Source: an uncultured Veillonella sp.
GTDB lineage: Bacteria; Bacillota; Negativicutes; Veillonellales; Veillonellaceae
Length of the DNA: 8,249 bases
Reading direction: 5' to 3'
Assembly: GCF_938010505.1 (NCBI RefSeq)
Contig: NZ_CALLVP010000130.1
Coordinates: forward strand, 1 to 8,249
Shown one piece after another: positions 6,315 to 8,249 of the stretch (the stretch's first letter is position 1; every line of letters starts with the position of its first letter). The notes beneath the pieces are model-generated. The model was not told where the DNA came from. It worked only from the letters and a program-made list of their open reading frames with translations, and made no database searches. Made by a program: the position numbers and the translations under genes.

Positions 6315-6335
6315 GCTCACCTAATTAGGATGCCT
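6313..6335 (+). promoter_or_regulatory. Nested palindrome, possible operator or leader structure
   Basis: A perfect 10-bp palindrome CCTAATTAGG (6320-6329) is flanked by AGGC (6313-6316) and GCCT (6332-6335), forming a nearly symmetrical nested dyad. It ends 5 bp before the AGGAAAG ribosome binding site. A protein-binding site is possible; no known factor is recognised. Confidence 0.35.
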
Positions 6336-6349
6336 TTAATAGGAAAGAT

Positions 6350-7948
6350 ATGATTAGAATAATAAATCTCCGCGTGGCCGTTACGGTTAAGTCGGATATT
6401 AAAGATATTGTAGAAAAGAAATATCCCCCATTACGTGGTGCTATTGAAACGATTCACGTTGTTCGACGTGCTGTAGATGCTCGTAAGAAGCCAAATATTG
6501 TTTTTGTATATACCTTGTTTGTTGAGGTTCATAACGAAGCTCAAATCATGAAAAAACTCGGTAAAGAAAAGGATGTATCTGTATTTACTGCAGAAAATCC
6601 AGAACCTATTGTTTATGGCAATGTACCATTAGTACATCGACCTGTTGTTATGGGTTTTGGACCAGCAGGGATGCTTGCAGCTTTTTATTTAGCTCGTGAA
6701 GGCTATCGTCCAATCGTACTTGAACGTGGTCAAGATGTAGATACACGTAGTAATGATGTAGAAACATTTTGGAAAGAAGGTGTATTTAAACCTGAGTCTA
6801 ACGTACAATTTGGGGAGGGCGGTGCAGGTACTTTCTCCGATGGTAAGTTGACAACTCGCATTACCCATCCGCGTTTACATGAAATTTCTAAATATTTTGT
6901 AGAGTTTGGCGCTCCTGAGGAAATTCTATATAAACATAAACCTCACGTAGGTACAGATAAATTGCGTACCATGGTAAAAGCCATGCGTGAACGCATTATC
7001 GAATGGGGTGGTGAAGTCCGCTTTGGTGCGAAGGTAACAGATTTATTTATTGAAAATGACCGCATTGTAGGCGTTGAAGTTAATGGTAGTGATCGCATCG
7101 AGACCACTGTTGTTTTATCTGGAGTAGGGCACAGTGCACGTGACACGTACGAGATGCTTCATAAACGCAATGTGGAAATGACGGCAAAACCGTTTGCTAT
7201 CGGTGTTCGTATTGAACATGATCAAGCTGTAATCGATGAGTCCCAATATGGCGTGGATCCATCTAGCTTGGGCCTCGGTGCAGCAGAATATTCTCTCGTG
7301 TACCATGATAAAGAAACAGGCCGTACTGCGTATAGCTTCTGTATGTGCCCAGGAGGTCAAGTAGTAGCATCTGCCTCTGAAAATGGTGGCGTTGTTGTAA
7401 ATGGCATGAGTTTGTACGCTCGTGATAGTGGTGTTGCCAATAGTGCTATCGTGGTCAACGTAGGTCCAGATGACTTTGGTACTCATCCATTAGATGGTGT
7501 CGCATTCCAACGAGAATGGGAACGTAAGGCTTATGAATTGGGCGGATCTAACTTCCATGCACCTGCGCAAACAGTAGGACAGTTTTTAGGACTTTCACAA
7601 GCACCTAGTGTACAGAACAGTACATATAGCTACGAGCCAGGTGTAGTGAATTGCGATTTGCACGATTGCTTGCCACCGTTCGTCACTTCCGTATTAGAAC
7701 GTGCCTTGCCGTATTGGGGCCGTCGCATCCGTGGATTCGATGATCCTGCGGTGTGCATGACAGGCGTTGAAACGCGTACCTCTGCACCGCTTCGTATGGG
7801 ACGTAATGAAGAACGTATTTCTCCAACTGTAGGGGGCTTTTATCCTATGGGTGAGGGCGCTGGCTATGCAGGGGGAATTATGAGTGCTGCCCTTGATGGT
7901 GCAGAAACGGCCATTTTGTGCATGGCAAAATACGCAAAACCTAATTAG
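6350..7948 (+). CDS. FAD-dependent dehydrogenase of unknown substrate (COG2509-type NAD(P)/FAD oxidoreductase)
   Basis: This 532-residue flavoprotein matches the uncharacterised COG2509 group. The first ~95 residues form a family-specific N-terminal domain that includes VVRRAVDARKKPNIVFVYT at 37-55. The FAD dinucleotide-binding motif GFGPAG follows at 102-107, with the ribose-binding Glu in VLERG (E125). Further conserved segments are NVQFGEGGAGTFSDGKLTTR at 151-170, GVRIEHDQ, GVETRTSAPLRMGR near 480 and, at the end, FYPMGEGAGYAGGIMSAALDG, the second FAD-contacting segment. No signal peptide or membrane segment is seen. The start is an ATG with AGGA only 5 bp upstream; the N-terminal domain begins straight after it, which supports it. 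The gene stands alone between a terminator and the glmM promoter region. Its reaction and partner are not known. Confidence 0.85.
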   Translation: MIRIINLRVAVTVKSDIKDIVEKKYPPLRGAIETIHVVRRAVDARKKPNIVFVYTLFVEVHNEAQIMKKLGKEKDVSVFTAENPEPIVYGNVPLVHRPVVMGFGPAGMLAAFYLAREGYRPIVLERGQDVDTRSNDVETFWKEGVFKPESNVQFGEGGAGTFSDGKLTTRITHPRLHEISKYFVEFGAPEEILYKHKPHVGTDKLRTMVKAMRERIIEWGGEVRFGAKVTDLFIENDRIVGVEVNGSDRIETTVVLSGVGHSARDTYEMLHKRNVEMTAKPFAIGVRIEHDQAVIDESQYGVDPSSLGLGAAEYSLVYHDKETGRTAYSFCMCPGGQVVASASENGGVVVNGMSLYARDSGVANSAIVVNVGPDDFGTHPLDGVAFQREWERKAYELGGSNFHAPAQTVGQFLGLSQAPSVQNSTYSYEPGVVNCDLHDCLPPFVTSVLERALPYWGRRIRGFDDPAVCMTGVETRTSAPLRMGRNEERISPTVGGFYPMGEGAGYAGGIMSAALDGAETAILCMAKYAKPN

Positions 7949-7951
7949 CGG

Positions 7952-7989
7952 GAATTCTATACTGATGAATTGAACTACAGTATAGATTC
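7952..7989 (+). terminator. Possible weak terminator or hairpin after the flavoprotein gene
   Basis: The arms TCTATACTG (7956-7964) and CAGTATAGA (7978-7986) are a perfect 9-bp inverted repeat. With one bulged T the pairing extends to GAAT/ATTC (7952-7989). The loop is 13 nt and only a short ATTT follows, so termination would be weak. Its place just 3 bp after the TAG stop supports a 3'-end role. Confidence 0.45.
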
Positions 7990-8047
7990 ATACTATTTAT
8001 GTAATATAGTTGTAACTCTATAGTAGGTATATATGCTTTCTATATTG

Positions 8048-8056
8048 TGATATAAT
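8048..8056 (+). promoter_or_regulatory. Extended -10 promoter candidate for glmM
   Basis: TGATATAAT fits the extended -10 form TGnTATAAT perfectly and lies 85 bp before the glmM ATG. The -35 region is poor, as often tolerated with an extended -10. The spacer around it (7990-8101) is very AT-rich and holds no gene. Confidence 0.5.
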
Positions 8057-8104
8057 ACACAACAGTAACTATTAAAAATAATAATCAACGGTAAATATAT
8101 AGAC

Positions 8105-8121
8105 TTGTGACACTTTCACAA
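8105..8121 (+). promoter_or_regulatory. TTGTGA-N5-TCACAA palindrome in the glmM leader
   Basis: A perfect 6-bp inverted repeat with 5 bp between the arms lies between the promoter candidate and the ribosome binding site. It resembles the Rex operator (TTGTGA-N6-TCACAA) and the CRP site but with one base fewer in the centre. It could instead be a small RNA hairpin. Confidence 0.4.
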
Positions 8122-8129
8122 ATCCTTAG

Positions 8130-8135
8130 AGGAGG
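8130..8135 (+). promoter_or_regulatory. Ribosome binding site of glmM
   Basis: AGGAGG lies 6 bp before the ATG at 8142 and fixes the start of the cut gene at the window end. Confidence 0.85.
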
Positions 8136-8141
8136 ATAATT

Positions 8142-8249
8142 ATGGCTCGTTTATTTGGTACAGATGGTGTACGTGGTGTTGTTAATGAGTTTTTAACACC
8201 GGAATTAGCCTATCATTTAGGTCGTGCGGCAGGAACGCATTTTGGTAAG
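8142..8249 (+). CDS. glmM: Phosphoglucosamine mutase GlmM, first 36 codons; 3' end outside window
   Basis: GlmM converts glucosamine-6-phosphate to glucosamine-1-phosphate, on the way to UDP-GlcNAc for peptidoglycan and, where present, lipopolysaccharide. The visible N-terminus MARLFGTDGVRG at 1-12 is the family hallmark, and TPELAYHLGRAAG follows at 19-31 as expected. The catalytic serine loop lies beyond the window. GlmM is known to bind CdaA and inhibit it in Gram-positive bacteria, which fits its place near cdaA-cdaR. Here, however, it has its own leader, promoter candidate and strong ribosome binding site, and a flavoprotein gene separates it from cdaR. Confidence 0.95.
   Translation, partial: MARLFGTDGVRGVVNEFLTPELAYHLGRAAGTHFGK

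Noticed and set aside
7115..7486. Minus-strand 123-residue open frame opposite the flavoprotein gene
   Set aside because: The + strand frame carries clear conserved flavoprotein sequence here, and the antisense product shows no recognisable domain or ribosome binding site.

Overview
The window looks like chromosomal DNA from a low-to-moderate GC member of the Firmicutes. The genes have strong AGGAGG-type ribosome binding sites, the + strand carries every gene, and cdaA-cdaR and glmM lie close together. From memory, the protein sequences suit the Negativicutes (Veillonella or a relative). That placement is inference and was not tested by a search.

Region 1 (1-4158) is one tightly packed operon. 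It begins inside the molybdopterin-binding (catalytic) subunit of a xanthine dehydrogenase family molybdenum hydroxylase. Five maturation genes follow: yqeC, a mocA/ygfJ-type nucleotidyltransferase, yqeB, an XdhC-like Rossmann protein, and a free-standing XdhC/CoxI domain. From yqeC on, the genes overlap by 4-17 bp or sit 6 bp apart. YqeB and YqeC are the families known as markers of selenium-dependent molybdenum hydroxylases, in which a labile selenium is a ligand of the molybdenum. The operon therefore probably makes and finishes such an enzyme for purine or related heterocycle catabolism. The XdhC function is spread over two genes in an unusual order, which is the most distinctive point of the region.

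Region 2 (4159-6201) is a 225-bp AT-rich spacer followed by cdaA (membrane diadenylate cyclase) and cdaR (its YbbR-repeat partner), overlapping by 4 bp. A strong intrinsic terminator closes the pair. A second terminator-like hairpin lies directly before the cdaA ribosome binding site. It leaves no room for a promoter after it, so it may act as an attenuator or a leaky terminator.

Region 3 (6202-7948) holds one gene for a COG2509-type FAD-dependent dehydrogenase of unknown substrate. Its leader contains a short 7-bp-periodic repeat and a nested palindrome.

Region 4 (7949-8249) is an AT-rich spacer with an extended -10 promoter and a Rex/CRP-like palindrome, then the first 36 codons of glmM (phosphoglucosamine mutase), cut by the window end. 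CdaA, CdaR and GlmM are known to work together: GlmM links cell wall precursor synthesis to c-di-AMP production by binding CdaA. No RNA genes, insertion sequences, CRISPR arrays or phage genes were seen. No gene-free stretch exceeds 300 bases.
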